DNA from: Mycocentrospora acerina | Lineage: Eukaryota; Ascomycota; Dothideomycetes; Pleosporales | Assembly (NCBI GenBank): GCA_022701365.1 | Contig: JAKUHH010000041.1 | Coordinates: forward strand, 186,001-250,000 | Reading direction: 5' to 3' | DNA: 64,000 nucleotides | Part shown: in pieces, positions 11,357 to 22,289 of the stretch | How the letters are laid out: every line of letters begins with the position of its first letter | Position numbering within the stretch: the stretch's first letter is position 1 | Program-made: the position numbers and the translations under genes | The notes under the pieces: generated by a model | What the model saw: the letters and a program-made list of their open reading frames with translations, nothing else | The model's database searches: none | Told to the model about the DNA's origin: nothing

Positions 11357-12498
11357 CGGACAACGCCCAGCAGGCCGAGAGCAACTACTTCACGCAAGAG
11401 CCGCCACCAAAAGACCTCCAAACCAACACCACTCTCGCGCGCGAGTTCATTAACCGCCATGCCGACGAAGGCCGGCGCGTGGTGCTCGTTACCTCGGGCG
11501 GCACTACAGTCCCCCTAGAAACACAAACAGTGCGGTACATTGACAACTTCTCCGCCGGCACGCGCGGCGCGACGAGTGCCGAGTACTTTTTGCAGAACGG
11601 GTATGCCGTCATCTTCCTGCACCGGCAGTTCTCGCTGCTGCCCTACTCGCGGCACTACTCGCACAACACGCGCTCGTTCCTCGACTTTATGAAAGAAGAA
11701 GACGGGCGGGTGGTGGTCGACTCGCAGCACCAGGAGGAGATGCTGCGCGTGCTGCGGCAGTACGCCGAGGTGAAGCGCGAGAACAAGTTGCTGATTTTGT
11801 CCTATGTGACCATTACCGAGTACCTGTGGAATCTGCGCGAGGTGGCCAAGTTGATGCGTCCGCTGGGACCAAAGGCCATGTTCTACCTTGCTGCTGCAGT
11901 GTCGGATTTTTTCGTGCCGCAGGACCGGATGGTGGAGCATAAGATCCAGTCGAACGAGGAGTTTCTGCAGGGTCCGGGGGAGGGGAAAGGGGAGGGGAAT
12001 GTGAAGACACCTGCTGCGAGGACAGAGGGCAAGAGTCTGGTGATTGACTTGGAGCCTGTGCCTAAGTTTCTAAAGTCCCTTGTTGACGGCTGGGCCCCCG
12101 AAGCTATGATTGTGAGCTTCAAGCTCGAGACTGATCCTTCGATGCTGGTCAAGAAGGCGCAGTATTCGCTGAACAAGTACTCACACCATCTTGTTATTGG
12201 CAACTTGCTGCTCACTCGCAAGTGGGAGGTTGTGTTTGTGTCGGTGCTCGACGGCGAGAAGTGGATTCGCGTGCCGCGTAGTCGTAGGACGAAGAGCTTC
12301 ACGGGCGTGCCGGAGCTGGTGGGGTCTGCAGATCTGTCTGGGAAGAAGGACGGCGAGGAGAAGGGTGAGTCGATTGCAGTGGCGAAGGGGGTTCCACAGG
12401 GAGAACCAGCGGTAGAGATTGAGTCTGTGATTATTCCAGAGATTGAGGAGATGCACACCAAGCTTATAGAGCAGGCACGAAAGAGGGCCGAGGCTTAG
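11353..12498 (+). CDS. CAB2: Phosphopantothenate--cysteine ligase
   Basis: Joins cysteine to 4'-phosphopantothenate with nucleotide hydrolysis, the second committed step of coenzyme A synthesis. The protein is a single frame of 381 residues in the size range of eukaryotic PPCS. Family signatures in order are VTSGGTTVPLE (46-56), the substrate loop NFSAGTRGA (65-73), the hydrophobic AAAVSDFFVP stretch (about 180-189), and a Rossmann-like C-terminal half ending in VIGNLLLTRKWEVVFV. A Gly/Glu/Lys-rich insert (about 210-235, GEGKGEGNVK) and a Lys/Gly-rich spacer near 325-345 look like lineage-specific loops. No intron is needed. The enzyme should be cytosolic. Its neighbours are unrelated in pathway. 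Confidence 0.95.
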   Translation: MTDNAQQAESNYFTQEPPPKDLQTNTTLAREFINRHADEGRRVVLVTSGGTTVPLETQTVRYIDNFSAGTRGATSAEYFLQNGYAVIFLHRQFSLLPYSRHYSHNTRSFLDFMKEEDGRVVVDSQHQEEMLRVLRQYAEVKRENKLLILSYVTITEYLWNLREVAKLMRPLGPKAMFYLAAAVSDFFVPQDRMVEHKIQSNEEFLQGPGEGKGEGNVKTPAARTEGKSLVIDLEPVPKFLKSLVDGWAPEAMIVSFKLETDPSMLVKKAQYSLNKYSHHLVIGNLLLTRKWEVVFVSVLDGEKWIRVPRSRRTKSFTGVPELVGSADLSGKKDGEEKGESIAVAKGVPQGEPAVEIESVIIPEIEEMHTKLIEQARKRAEA

Positions 12499-13372
12499 GA
12501 AGTTAGTTTTCGTGATCAGGGGGGCATAGAGAAGTCTAGTGCAGGTGTAGAGGGAGTGGGTTATAGAGAAACAAAAAAGAGCATGTTGGGTATGCGCAAC
12601 TTAGCATCATGCGATCATATACTGTGCCAGAATACTATGCCACTTGAACCTTATACTCTTCCCGCACATATGTGCAGAAGCAAGTTGTATGTGTTTTTAA
12701 ATCGTCCTCGTTGCCTGTCCATTCATTGTATCTAGTTTTGCGTTGATGAAATGCCTACTAACAAGACACGCCTGGACATTCAGCCACTGTGTGCGTGACG
12801 CAGAGAGAAACGTGGAAATATTGCAAAGTGTCTTGTCAATCAGGTGATCTGTTGAAGATGTTGAGGATAGCTGCTGGCTGTATTTATAGAGAGAGCAACT
12901 AGTCTACACATACCATGAGTATTGTCACGATATCACATCGCAGCATTGTCCTGCCTAGGCTATTTCGCTGCTGGCTAACTCTCCATTACTTCTCAAAGCA
13001 TCCTAACAAGGTCTTAACACATCTATTTTTGTCTTGGTGAGATATGCTTGGGTTGCAGAGGGCAGCCGTGCGAGACGACCAGCAGGGATATAGCAGCAGG
13101 GAGGTTAGCTGCCGTCATCCCCAGCGTCCAACTACGCGGAGGCCTGACACTCGCGACTCCCACAAACGCCCACTCGACTGCGCGCCGCAATGCATGTCTG
13201 CTTCCCCACCAGGAGCCCGCACATTGCCAGAGTCCCGCCCGACTGAAGCTGAACGTCGCATCCCCCGCTGCCGAGCCCGTCTCACCGCTTTCCCCGTGGC
13301 CGCTGGTGCGTGAGAGCTACATCCATACATTCATAGCTTGCCCTGTGTCGAGAGACGCGTTGCAGCGCAAAC
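12499..13372. other. Intergenic, promoter and leader of the DCAF-like gene
   Basis: No gene is visible. From 13040 the sequence turns GC-rich with short overlapping frames, as expected of the 5' leader of the gene starting at 13373. Confidence 0.5.
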
Positions 13373-16300
13373 ATGAAGTACACAGTCTACGACCGCCTGC
13401 TGAAGCGCGAGGTTGGCCAGCAGCGCAGGACCTACTCGGACATCCGCGGCATCTATGGCGACCGGCAATGGGTCGAGGACATGGACATTGTCAATGAGCT
13501 GGAGGGGCACAACGGATGCGTCAACGCGCTGAGGTGGGTATTCGTCCTATATACGCCCTATACACTCTGTACTCTCTATACACTCTATACGCCCTATACA
13601 CTCTATACTCCCTTTACACTCTATACATTCCATACACACTACACATCCTATATGCACTATACATCCTATACACACTACACATTCTATACACAATACACAC
13701 CCTATACACGTCCTACAACATATCCACGACCAACATCTAACAGTATGCAGCTGGTCGACATCAGGCCGCCTGTTGGCCTCTGGCTCCGACGACCATCGCA
13801 TCAACATCCACTCGTACCACCCCGACTCGTCGACGTCGCAGTTCAGCCTCACCACGTCCATCCTCACGGGCCACCGCTCCAACATCTTCTCCGTCAAGTT
13901 CATGCCCTACTCCAACGACCGCACCATCGTCTCTGCCACCGACGACGTTCGCATCTTCGACATTGAGCACTCGGGACATTCGGTCCTCAATTCCGGCAGC
14001 CGACCACAGCACGGGAGGCGGCGCATAGGCCTGGCACTCGATGGCGTCACGCTCACAGAGGGACAGACCAACGCTAGGCGTTTTCGATCTCACTCAGATA
14101 CGGTCAAGCGGATTGTGACAGAAGACAATCCCTTTTACTTCCTCACATGCTCCAACGATGGCGATGTGCGACAGTGGGATGTTAGACAGCCTTCCAAGAC
14201 GTATCCCCCACTAGAAGACAGTCGTCTACCAGAATGGGCTCGGGACTCTTCTGCTGCAGACAACGTGCCACCTCCGCTTATATCGTACAGCCGCTATGGC
14301 TTGGCTTTGAATACTGTCTCCTGTTCACCATCACAGCCACACTACATTGCTCTTGGTGGTGCCCATCTCCACTGTTTCCTCCATGATCGCCGTATGCTTG
14401 GGAGAGACAAGAACAGCGAACGGGGGTCCAGGATGTCGAGTCCCGCGAACTGGAGCGACCATGATGAGGAGCTGCTTGGAAAAGCTACGCAATGTGTAAA
14501 AAAGTTTGCGCCTAATGGCAAACGACAAATGCGACGAAACGATGGTGGCCACATCACAGCATGCAAGATCAGCGACGCATATCCAAATGAACTGATTGTC
14601 AGCTGGTCTCAGGATCACATCTACAGCTTCGATATACTCCGGACACCAGATGTCAGTGAAAAAGTCATAACCTCGAATGTTACAACAAGTGGCTCTGGTA
14701 CTCGTGTAAAAGATAAGAATAGAAAGCGAAAGCGCTCAAAGTCGGGGATACTACTGCAAGGAGATGATGAGCGAGTTGGTTCGCGGCCACGTACAGAGAG
14801 CTCGGATGATGGGCTTGCTTTGAGAGTTACATATGGCAACGGTCAAAGTGAGGACATACGTATTGAAACACCGGCGGAGACCCGTATGTCACAAGCGGAA
14901 TTTGCTGATCTTCAGTCGACGGACCACTACCGCATCGCAAAGACGGCCATAAAGATCAAGAAGCGTATCTTTGATTTGGGTGAGCTTGGCGAAAGTGGAT
15001 TGCAACTGGCATTCACGTCCATTGTAGGATTGGCAAACTCCATCTTGTCAGATATGGATGAGATTGCCCAATCTTGGAGATATCCAGTAGATCCAGACCC
15101 GGTTGATGTTGCTGTTCAGAACAAGCTTCGCGACAGTCGCGCTGCGTCTCGTCGCTTCGTGCAGGCTGCTGGAACATTGTCGCGAGTTATGGGAGGGCAG
15201 CTACTCACCGGCTCGAACAGCATTTCGGATGCTCTCATTGCACAGTATTTTGCCTCGATACAACATGCGCCGAGAGAGCGTACAGATTCGGTTGCTCGGA
15301 ACGAGCAATTCGGATATGATTTCCTCAAGGCAATCCTTCTTTGGCTCGACAGTGGGCCTGGCGCGGTGGTCGAAGGATTCTCCAGCCGCAGTCACAACGA
15401 CCGCCTTCCAATTCCGTACGATTCGGACATGGATTCCATTGATGAGATTCTTATTCCATATCTGCTCGATCTGGCAGGCGACGACCCAATTGTCAACGTC
15501 GACGTGTCGAAATTCGAAACGGACGACACGAGGATCCTTTTCACCTCTGAAAAGGCTGCTGTGACTGCTTTTTCGCAAGCACTCAAAGTTCCGTTCCTTG
15601 ACTTGACTGGAGAGGATGATTCTACTCGGAGAGACAGATCTGCACAGTACGATGTGCAGAACCGGAATGTAGCGAAGCTTCGATGGGCGTTTCAGGTTGG
15701 GAGAGGAGTGTTACTCAATGCTACAAAAGACATCAGATTCTCCTTTGTCGATCGGGCATTTGGTGGACGTGGGATCTCTGAGGCTAGTATCAGGGAAGAA
15801 GAGCAGGCGTTGATGGAGCAGCAAGAGGATATAGACCCGTTGGCAGATGACAGACTGATGACGGGGGCGGATTCATCGTCGAGTTGGTCTACGGTCGCTG
15901 AGTCGAGTCGGCATGCTATCGCGAGCGGGGAAGATGAAGACGAGGAAAGCGAGGCGGAGATTGAAGACGAAGATGAAGACGAAGAAGACGAAGACAGCGA
16001 TGGCGATGGTGAAGATTCTGACGGAGATGGTGACTCTGAAGATTCGGACGGTTTTGGACCAGCAGCAAGCGAACGCATGTTCTGGCGCTCAGACTTTGGC
16101 CGAAGCAGTCAGAGAGAAAAAGTCGAGGTTGACATAGCATGTGCACCTCATACGCGTGTCTACAGAGGACACTGCAATGTCAAGACTGTCAAAGATGTCA
16201 ATTACTTTGGCCTGCAAGACGAGTATGTGGTCAGTGGAAGCGACTCGGGCCATGTGTTTATCTGGGACCGCAAGACAGCGCAACTCGTCAATATCCTGGA

Positions 16301-16892
16301 AGGTGACGGGGAAGTTGTGAACGTGATACAAGGTAAGTCATGGAGAGGTGTTTGCTGGCTCTTCTAACCACCCACCAGGTCACCCGTACGAACCTACCAT
16401 GGCCGTCTCCGGCATCGACCACACGATCAAAATCTTTTCCCCTGATGCGCACGACCAGCGCAACGCACGGAAAGGTGTGGGCGTGCAGTTTGCCGACCCT
16501 CTGGCATTTTCTAGCATCAGTTTTGGCCGCAGCAGGCGCGCACAACCTGCCACTGAGTCTACGTCTCGCGATGAAGAAGAAGCCAGCGACGTTGACAGCG
16601 ACGACGAGGTTGCGCATAACGGGCTCAGGAGTCGTAAAAGGATGCACCAAGCGTACCAGATTACGAGCCAGAACGATATGGATCGTAAGGGGGGACCGGA
16701 AGATTACTTTATATCAGTAAGTGGAACGATGGTGTATGAAGATGGAACTGTGTTAATGTTTTCTTCTAGCAAGCTGTTTTTGCGCAGTTGGCGAGACATA
16801 TTGCCGCACAGCAGGCTGGTGGAGGAGCAGGAGAGGACGACGATGGCGAAGGCTCGCTTGTTGTGAATGAAGACAACTGCGCAGTCATGTGA
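13373..16892 (+). CDS. WD40 protein of the DCAF6/IQWD1 type
   Basis: A likely substrate receptor for CUL4-DDB1 ubiquitin ligases, by family. Exons are 13373-13533, 13751-16332, 16379-16716 and 16770-16892 (introns 217, 46 and 53 nt), giving 1067 residues. The first junction joins VNAL to SWSTSGRLLASGSDDHRI and so rebuilds the first WD40 blade. N-terminal blades cover about 45-330 (GHRSNIFSVKFMP, HSDTVKRIV, DGDVRQWDVRQP). A long middle region without repeats includes a basic patch (KNRKRKRSK, near 365) and a run of Glu/Asp around 780-820. The propeller closes with C-terminal blades (VYRGHCNVKTVKDVNYFGL to HTIKIFSPD, about 850-935). This split layout with an acidic insert is typical of DCAF6. 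The first intron is unusually long and consists mostly of a 9-bp repeat. The protein ends in an Asp/Glu-rich tail. Confidence 0.9.
13547..13717. repeat. Nine-bp minisatellite inside intron 1 of the DCAF-like gene
   Basis: About eighteen degenerate tandem copies of a unit close to CTATACNCY, kept in register with a period of nine bases, so that one reading frame translates as repeated LYT/LYS/LYA triplets. The array makes up most of a 217-nt intron, four times the length of the other introns in this gene. Because the unit is a multiple of three, copy-number change would not close the frame that reads through the intron. Confidence 0.9.
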
Positions 16893-17208
16893 GGCTTGCT
16901 TTGCGAGCCATCCTTTGGGATACGAGGAGAAGAAGCATTGTACGCGCCCAGAATTGAGTGTGTCCCGTTGCTCTGGTGCAAAAATGCAATTGAAGCACAC
17001 ACGCAGGTAGGAGCATAGCGCGAAGAGGACGCATCAGTTGCACAGATGAATGACGAACGCTCTTCGGAGCCAATTCTATTATGTTCTACGCCCCCTTTTC
17101 TTTTCTCGTGGTCCCATGATGCCGCCCATTCATTCCCCATACGCCGAACCATGCCCCCCCTTATTCCCAACGCTAATGCCCTGGAAGCGCGAATTTCCTC
17201 GTGTGTCC
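16893..17208. other. Convergent 3' flank between the DCAF-like gene and DPM2
   Basis: Two genes end facing each other here. No gene or repeat is visible. Confidence 0.5.
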
Positions 17209-17627
17209 CTACGACGCCTTCTTGGCCTGGGCCTTGAGGGCCTTCTTCCTATTGCTGCGTATCATGACGACGGACAGGAAGCTGCCGACGACGGTGGTGA
17301 AGAGGATGATGAGGATGACGGGGATGCGAATGGCCCAGACGCGGGGCAGGAACAGCGAGTGGAGGAAGTGGTCTTCGTCGACAAAGGGCTGAGGGGGGAT
17401 GAGTGTTAGGATGCGGATTGTATTGAGGGGACAAGGGGGGTGTACCATGAAGAGTGTCCAGACGGAGTAGTAGACGAAGATGGTGGTGGCTGCGATGAGC
17501 ATGCTGAGGCCCACGAGACGGTCGAGCTGCCATGTGGGTTAGCTGGGGTGGCAGGGAGAGGGAAGGGAGAGGGAGAGGGTTATAGAGAGAGAGTGTGTTG
17601 AAGTGGGATTCGAGGAGGTTGTACCAT
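17209..17627 (-). CDS. DPM2: Dolichol-phosphate mannosyltransferase regulatory subunit
   Basis: The small ER-membrane subunit that stabilises and activates dolichol-phosphate-mannose synthase, which supplies mannose for GPI anchors, N-glycans and O-mannosylation. Exons are 17627-17625, 17526-17446 and 17388-17209 (introns 98 and 57 nt), giving 87 residues, the normal size. Two hydrophobic helices are clear: LVGLSMLIAATTIFVYYSVW and RIPVILIILFTTVVGSFLSV. Between them lies the conserved FVDEDHFLHSLFLPRVWAI, and the chain ends in a basic tail (SNRKKALKAQAKKAS). The first coding exon is just the ATG, with the donor directly after it; the next exon opens LDRLVG, the expected continuation. The gene shares a 346-bp divergent promoter with CWC22. 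Confidence 0.93.
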
Positions 17628-17973
17628 TTTGAAGGAGGTCGGGGTAGTGAATGAGTGAATGCGATTGTCTTCCCTGGTCGTCTGAATCTCAAGTCAAGTC
17701 AAGTCGAGTCTTGTCTTGTCTTGTCCAGTCCAGATGCGTGAGGGAGACGTGGACGTGTTGGGTGAGGGTGCCAAGCAGGGGGTAAGGTCGGGCAAACCAC
17801 GGGCCGCCCTCCGCTCGTGCTCCTGCTGCTGCAGCTGTTGCGGTACCTCGTAACTCGCGCTAAACTTTCCAGGCGGGCTCGACTTTCTTCCGCGACATCA
17901 CCGTCGACCAGCGCCGTCGACCACGTTTCCGTCTCCGCTCCCCACGCACACGACACCGAGTGCCCGCGCAGCC
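17628..17973. promoter_or_regulatory. Divergent promoter of DPM2 and CWC22
   Basis: Only 346 bases separate the two start codons, so the genes must share promoter sequence. A short AAGTC/TTGTC-type direct repeat (about 17692-17730) lies close to the DPM2 side. I see no clear TATA box, as is common for housekeeping pairs. Confidence 0.6.
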
Positions 17974-20553
17974 ATGGACGTCGCGTCCGCCGTTCGCATT
18001 CCGTCGCCGTCGCCGTCGCCCGAGCCAGAGGTTGACGGCCAGCGCAAACGCGAGCGCTCGCCGGTCGACGCGGGAGGGCCGGTGAAGCGCACGAGGCGCG
18101 ACAATGACGACGACGGCAAAAACAACAACGGCGGCAACGAGGAGCCGCGGCGCGAGCGCGAGAGAGAGAGGGACGACCGCCCGCGACGCGACAGAGACTC
18201 GGGGCGCCGCCCGCTGCCCAACAGTAAGCCGACCATGGACGACCTGCCCGACGACGACTCGCGCCTCAAGCTTTTCCAGAATGCCTTTAGCGCCACCCGC
18301 AAGCTGCCCATCGACGACTCCAAGACGCGTGCTGGTGGAGCCTATCTCCCGCCCGCGAGACTGCGCGAGCTGCAGAAGCAGATCACAGACAAGCAGACGC
18401 CAGAGTTCCAGCGCATGGCGTGGGAGGCGCTGAAGAAGTCGATCCAGGGCTTGATCAACAAGACCAACACGGCCAACATCAAGATGATTGTCCCTGAGCT
18501 GTTCAGCGAGAATCTGATCCGCGGAAGGGGGTTGTTTTGTCGCGCCATGATGAAGGCACAGGCGGCTAGTTTGCCCTTTACGCCCATCTACGGCGCCATG
18601 GTTGCTATTGTCAACACGAAGCTGCCGCAGGTGGGGGATTTGCTTGTCAGGCGCCTGATTATTCAGTTCCGCAAGAGCTTTCGCAGAAACGACAAGGCTG
18701 TTTGTCTTGCGAGCACCATGTTCCTGTCGCATCTGGTCAACACCCAGGTTGTGCACGAGGTTTTGATTGCAGAGATTCTGCTCCTGCTGCTCAACAAGCC
18801 CTCGGACGACTCGGTCGAGATTGCCGTGGGAATCATGAAGGAGGTCGGCGCTTTTCTCGAGGAGATGAATCCAGCCATCTCAAACGCCATCTTCGACCAG
18901 ATGCGCAACATCCTCCACGAGGCCGACATCGACAAGCGCACGCAGTACATGATCGAGGTGCTTTTCGAGGTCAGGCGCACAAAGTACAAGGAGCACCCTT
19001 CGATTAAGGAGGACTTGGATTTGGTGGAAGAGGAGGATCAGATCACACACCGGCATACATTGGAGGACGACATCAAGGTGGAAGATGGACTCAACATTTT
19101 CAAATTCGACCCCGAGTATGAGGCACATGAGCAGGAATACCAGAAGATCAAGGCAGAGATCTTGGGCGAGGAGGAGGGCAGCGACGCAGATGATACGGAT
19201 GCGTCGTCTGAGGATGAGGAGGACGAAGAAGAGAAGGCCATGGACATCAAGGACCAGACCAACGCCGATCTGGTCAGCCTGCGCCGCACCATCTACCTAA
19301 CCATCAAGAGCAGTGGAGGTTTCGAGGAATGTTGTCACAAGCTTATGCGCATCAATTTGCCTCACGGCCTAGAGAATGAACTCACGACTATGATTGTCGA
19401 GTGCGCCAGCCAAGAGCGCACATACGAGAAGTTCTACGGCATGATCGGCGAGCGCTTCTGCAAGCTCAACCGCATGTGGACGGATCTGTTCGAGGAGGGC
19501 TTTGCTCACTACTACGAGACCATCCACCGCTTCGAGACGAACCGCCTTCGTATCATTGCACAGTTCTTTGCTCATCTTCTCGCCTCGGACGCCATTGGCT
19601 GGCACGTTTTCCAGGTCGTCAAGCTGAACGAGGAGGACACGACATCCAGCTCTCGTATCTTTATCAAGATTCTCTTTGAAGAGCTCCTCTCTGCTCTCGG
19701 CCAAAAGACTGTCGTTGCGCGATTCAAGGACGAGATGTTGCAGGACAGCCTCACTGGCGTTTTCCCCACCGACGCAGACGACCAGTCCAAAACGCGCTTC
19801 TCGATCAATTTCTTCACTGCAATTGGCATGGGTGTGCTCACGGAGGGCATGCGCGACTGGCTCAAGAACAACGCACCGAAGCCCAAGGCACTCCCAGAGC
19901 CCGACAGTGACTCGGAAAGCGCATCGTCTCGCTCCAGCTACACTTCATCTTCTTACTCGCGCTCTCGATCCCGTTCACGTACCCCTGCTCGCAAGCGACG
20001 CGACTCACGATCCAGCTCACGGGGCCGATCCTACAGCCGCAGCCCTTCGATTCGAGGACGCAAACGCAGTGCATCGTACAGCTCTTCGCGCTCTCGCTCT
20101 CACTCTCGCTCTCCCGCGCCGCGAGCCGTGCAAAAGAAGAGGAGCTACTCTTCCAGCCGCTCTCGTTCGCCCTCCCATTCTCGCTCTCCCGCGCCCAAAC
20201 GCCGTGGCCGTTCGCCGTCTGACTCTCCACCACCAAAGCGCAGAGCGCGCAGCCCAGAGGACTCCGTCTCGCGATCTCGTTCCCCACCGCCGCGGAAACC
20301 CAAGGACTCAGTGTCCCGGTCACCGCCGCCAAGACGTAAGAGGTACACGTCTAGTCTATCGCGTTCACCTTCTCCACCGCCGAGAAGGAAGAAGGGCAGT
20401 TCGAGCCCGCCGCCCAGACGGAGGGGGGAGTCTGGCTCTAGGTCGCCGGAAGTCAAGGGGAAAGGGAAGGGTAGAGCAGTGAGCGTGAGCGGCAGTGAGC
20501 GGTCAAGATCGAGGTCGAAGTCGCCGCCTGTGAGGCGGAAGAGGGATTCTTAG
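17974..20553 (+). CDS. CWC22: Pre-mRNA-splicing factor CWC22 with RS tail
   Basis: A spliceosome component needed for catalytic activation. In animals it also loads eIF4A3 to seed exon-junction complexes. The single frame codes for 859 residues. After a basic, low-complexity N-terminus comes a MIF4G domain (about 128-315, from YLPPARLRELQKQ through NTKLPQVGDLLVRRLI to the helices near IFDQMRNILHEAD). An acidic linker (about 400-425) leads to the MA3 domain (about 430-550, ADLVSLRRTIYLTIKSSGGFEECCHKLM), and a further helical block runs to LKNNAPKPK (about 635). The last 220 residues are Ser/Arg/Pro-rich with many RS and SP dipeptides. Budding-yeast CWC22 lacks such a tail, whereas animal CWC22 has one. 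No intron is needed. Confidence 0.96.
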   Translation: MDVASAVRIPSPSPSPEPEVDGQRKRERSPVDAGGPVKRTRRDNDDDGKNNNGGNEEPRRERERERDDRPRRDRDSGRRPLPNSKPTMDDLPDDDSRLKLFQNAFSATRKLPIDDSKTRAGGAYLPPARLRELQKQITDKQTPEFQRMAWEALKKSIQGLINKTNTANIKMIVPELFSENLIRGRGLFCRAMMKAQAASLPFTPIYGAMVAIVNTKLPQVGDLLVRRLIIQFRKSFRRNDKAVCLASTMFLSHLVNTQVVHEVLIAEILLLLLNKPSDDSVEIAVGIMKEVGAFLEEMNPAISNAIFDQMRNILHEADIDKRTQYMIEVLFEVRRTKYKEHPSIKEDLDLVEEEDQITHRHTLEDDIKVEDGLNIFKFDPEYEAHEQEYQKIKAEILGEEEGSDADDTDASSEDEEDEEEKAMDIKDQTNADLVSLRRTIYLTIKSSGGFEECCHKLMRINLPHGLENELTTMIVECASQERTYEKFYGMIGERFCKLNRMWTDLFEEGFAHYYETIHRFETNRLRIIAQFFAHLLASDAIGWHVFQVVKLNEEDTTSSSRIFIKILFEELLSALGQKTVVARFKDEMLQDSLTGVFPTDADDQSKTRFSINFFTAIGMGVLTEGMRDWLKNNAPKPKALPEPDSDSESASSRSSYTSSSYSRSRSRSRTPARKRRDSRSSSRGRSYSRSPSIRGRKRSASYSSSRSRSHSRSPAPRAVQKKRSYSSSRSRSPSHSRSPAPKRRGRSPSDSPPPKRRARSPEDSVSRSRSPPPRKPKDSVSRSPPPRRKRYTSSLSRSPSPPPRRKKGSSSPPPRRRGESGSRSPEVKGKGKGRAVSVSGSERSRSRSKSPPVRRKRDS

Positions 20554-21062
20554 ATTGTGTCTTGTTGGAGGGAAATTAAGATGAGAAGACGAGGTGTAAC
20601 GAAGGGGTGCATTGTATAATTAGCTGGTATGCTGGGATTAGCGTATGTCTATCTACTTTTGACTACTACTACTGCTGGACTTTGGTGCGTGCTGGTGTAG
20701 CCGGGGGGGGGGGGTTGTTGAAGAATGAATAGGTGTATACCAAAATATAACGATTCGATAGCTGCTCGGAATGCTTGCAGTGGAGTATTTACAGTGCATG
20801 CCAGCTCTGCTTTTCCGTCCCATGTTGCATTTCACATGTCACGCTAACCAAGCTCCCCATGTAATGCTCCTTCTCCCGCTCCCGCTCTCGCTCTCCGCAA
20901 TCCCTCCAACCCCACACAGCAGACATCAAACACTAACTTTAATCCTTCCTTATTCGACTTCCCTCTCTCCCCACAACCCTCTCCCACGCACAGCAATCGC
21001 TCACCGCCTGCACCGAACATGCGATAGCTCCAGCACCGAGGGTCTACCGCCGACCCGTCACC
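20554..21062. other. Intergenic with a 12-base poly-G run
   Basis: The 3' flank of CWC22 and promoter of the hydrolase gene. A run of twelve G occurs at 20703-20714, and CTCC/CGCT-rich pyrimidine tracts at 20870-20990 form the leader of the next gene. No gene is visible. Confidence 0.5.
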
Positions 21063-22289
21063 ATGCGCCGTCCGCCCGAGGTACACTACAGCTTCACCAT
21101 CCCGTCCATCCACGACGACACAACACTCGACTGCCGCATCTACCATCCCGACGTATTGAGCGAGCACAATGGCGACGAGGAGACGCCGCGCTGGAAGAAG
21201 AGAGGCATCATAATGGCGCATCCGTATGCACCCATGGGAGGAAGTTTTGATGACCGCGTCGTGGGAGTGGTGGTGGAAGAGTTTGTGAGGGCTGGGTGGA
21301 TAGTGGGCACGTTCAACTTCAGAGGAGCACATGGATCCAAGGGCCGCACGAGTTGGTCGGGCCGCCCTGAGCGAGATGACTACATGTCTTTTGCGGGCTT
21401 TTTTGTGCACTATTTGAGCTACCTGCAGCCGTATCCGACGGCGCAGCTGGAATCCATGTCTAAGCAGGCTTTGTTGCCGTCGCCGTCAATGTCCGTTGAT
21501 GAGCCGCCTGTTGTGGTGCTCGGCGGGTATTCTTACGGCTCCTTGATTCTCAAACACCTCCCCCCTCTCACGTCGATTTTACAGCCTTTTGCCACGCCTG
21601 TTTCTGGCACTGCGGCGGATGAGATTCTTCTGCGTGCGCATAAGCTTTCTGACCAGTCTAATCTTGCACGAGTGCAGGTCCTGCAGGACTATGAGCGAGG
21701 GCGTAAGGCTAGGTTGGGCAATCGACCGACTCTCTCTGTTACTCTTGGCGGCGAGGAAACGCCCCCCGACAGGAGAAGGAGTAGCAGGGAGGTCAGAAGG
21801 AGTATGGATGGCTATGGGCGTCGCAGCTTCGACCTCAGTGATCGGTTTAGAAGCATAAGCCACCGGAAACGGAAAGAAGAAATCTCAACCACACCACTGG
21901 CAACAGAAAACCCCTCTGTTCCTATGCCAGATGTGCGATACCTCCTCATCTCGCCTCTCACACTTCCTCTCTCAACACTTGCCGCGCCCGCACTGGGACA
22001 GATGTTCTGGAGCAGGTTCAAGGATCAGAGCCAGGATGTCATTGGGAAACATACCTCCCTGGCAGTGTACGGCGACCACGACGTCTTCAGCTTTACCAAG
22101 AAGATCCGCGATTGGACAGACCAGCTGAAAGCTGAACCTGCGTCTCAATTCTCAAGTGTAGAAGTTGCGGGCGCTGGGCACTTTTGGGTGGAGAAGGGTG
22201 TTGACGAGGAGCTGAGGTCTGCGCTGAGGAAATGGCAGGCTGGGGATATGGTGAAGCTTCCTATCCCTGGTGGGGGGAGCAAAGCATAA
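21063..22289 (+). CDS. Alpha/beta hydrolase of unknown substrate
   Basis: A single frame of 408 residues with the alpha/beta-hydrolase fold. Visible landmarks are an oxyanion-type HPYAPMGGSFDD (near 53-64), NFRGAHGSKG (about 85), the nucleophile elbow GGYSYGS with Ser near 157, the acid in YGDHDVFS (near 338), and the catalytic His in GAGHFW (near 372). A Ser/Arg-rich insert (about 230-290) splits the fold between the nucleophile and the acid and is probably disordered. No signal peptide is seen, so it should be intracellular. The family includes esterases and peptidases with little sequence guidance to substrate. It is the last conserved-looking gene before the AT-rich block. Confidence 0.88.
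   Translation: MRRPPEVHYSFTIPSIHDDTTLDCRIYHPDVLSEHNGDEETPRWKKRGIIMAHPYAPMGGSFDDRVVGVVVEEFVRAGWIVGTFNFRGAHGSKGRTSWSGRPERDDYMSFAGFFVHYLSYLQPYPTAQLESMSKQALLPSPSMSVDEPPVVVLGGYSYGSLILKHLPPLTSILQPFATPVSGTAADEILLRAHKLSDQSNLARVQVLQDYERGRKARLGNRPTLSVTLGGEETPPDRRRSSREVRRSMDGYGRRSFDLSDRFRSISHRKRKEEISTTPLATENPSVPMPDVRYLLISPLTLPLSTLAAPALGQMFWSRFKDQSQDVIGKHTSLAVYGDHDVFSFTKKIRDWTDQLKAEPASQFSSVEVAGAGHFWVEKGVDEELRSALRKWQAGDMVKLPIPGGGSKA

Noticed and set aside
13516..13966. Open frames through the 9-bp repeat coding LYT-type repeats
   Set aside because: They are by-products of the repeat period. Splicing to 13751 restores the WD40 blade, so the repeat is intronic.
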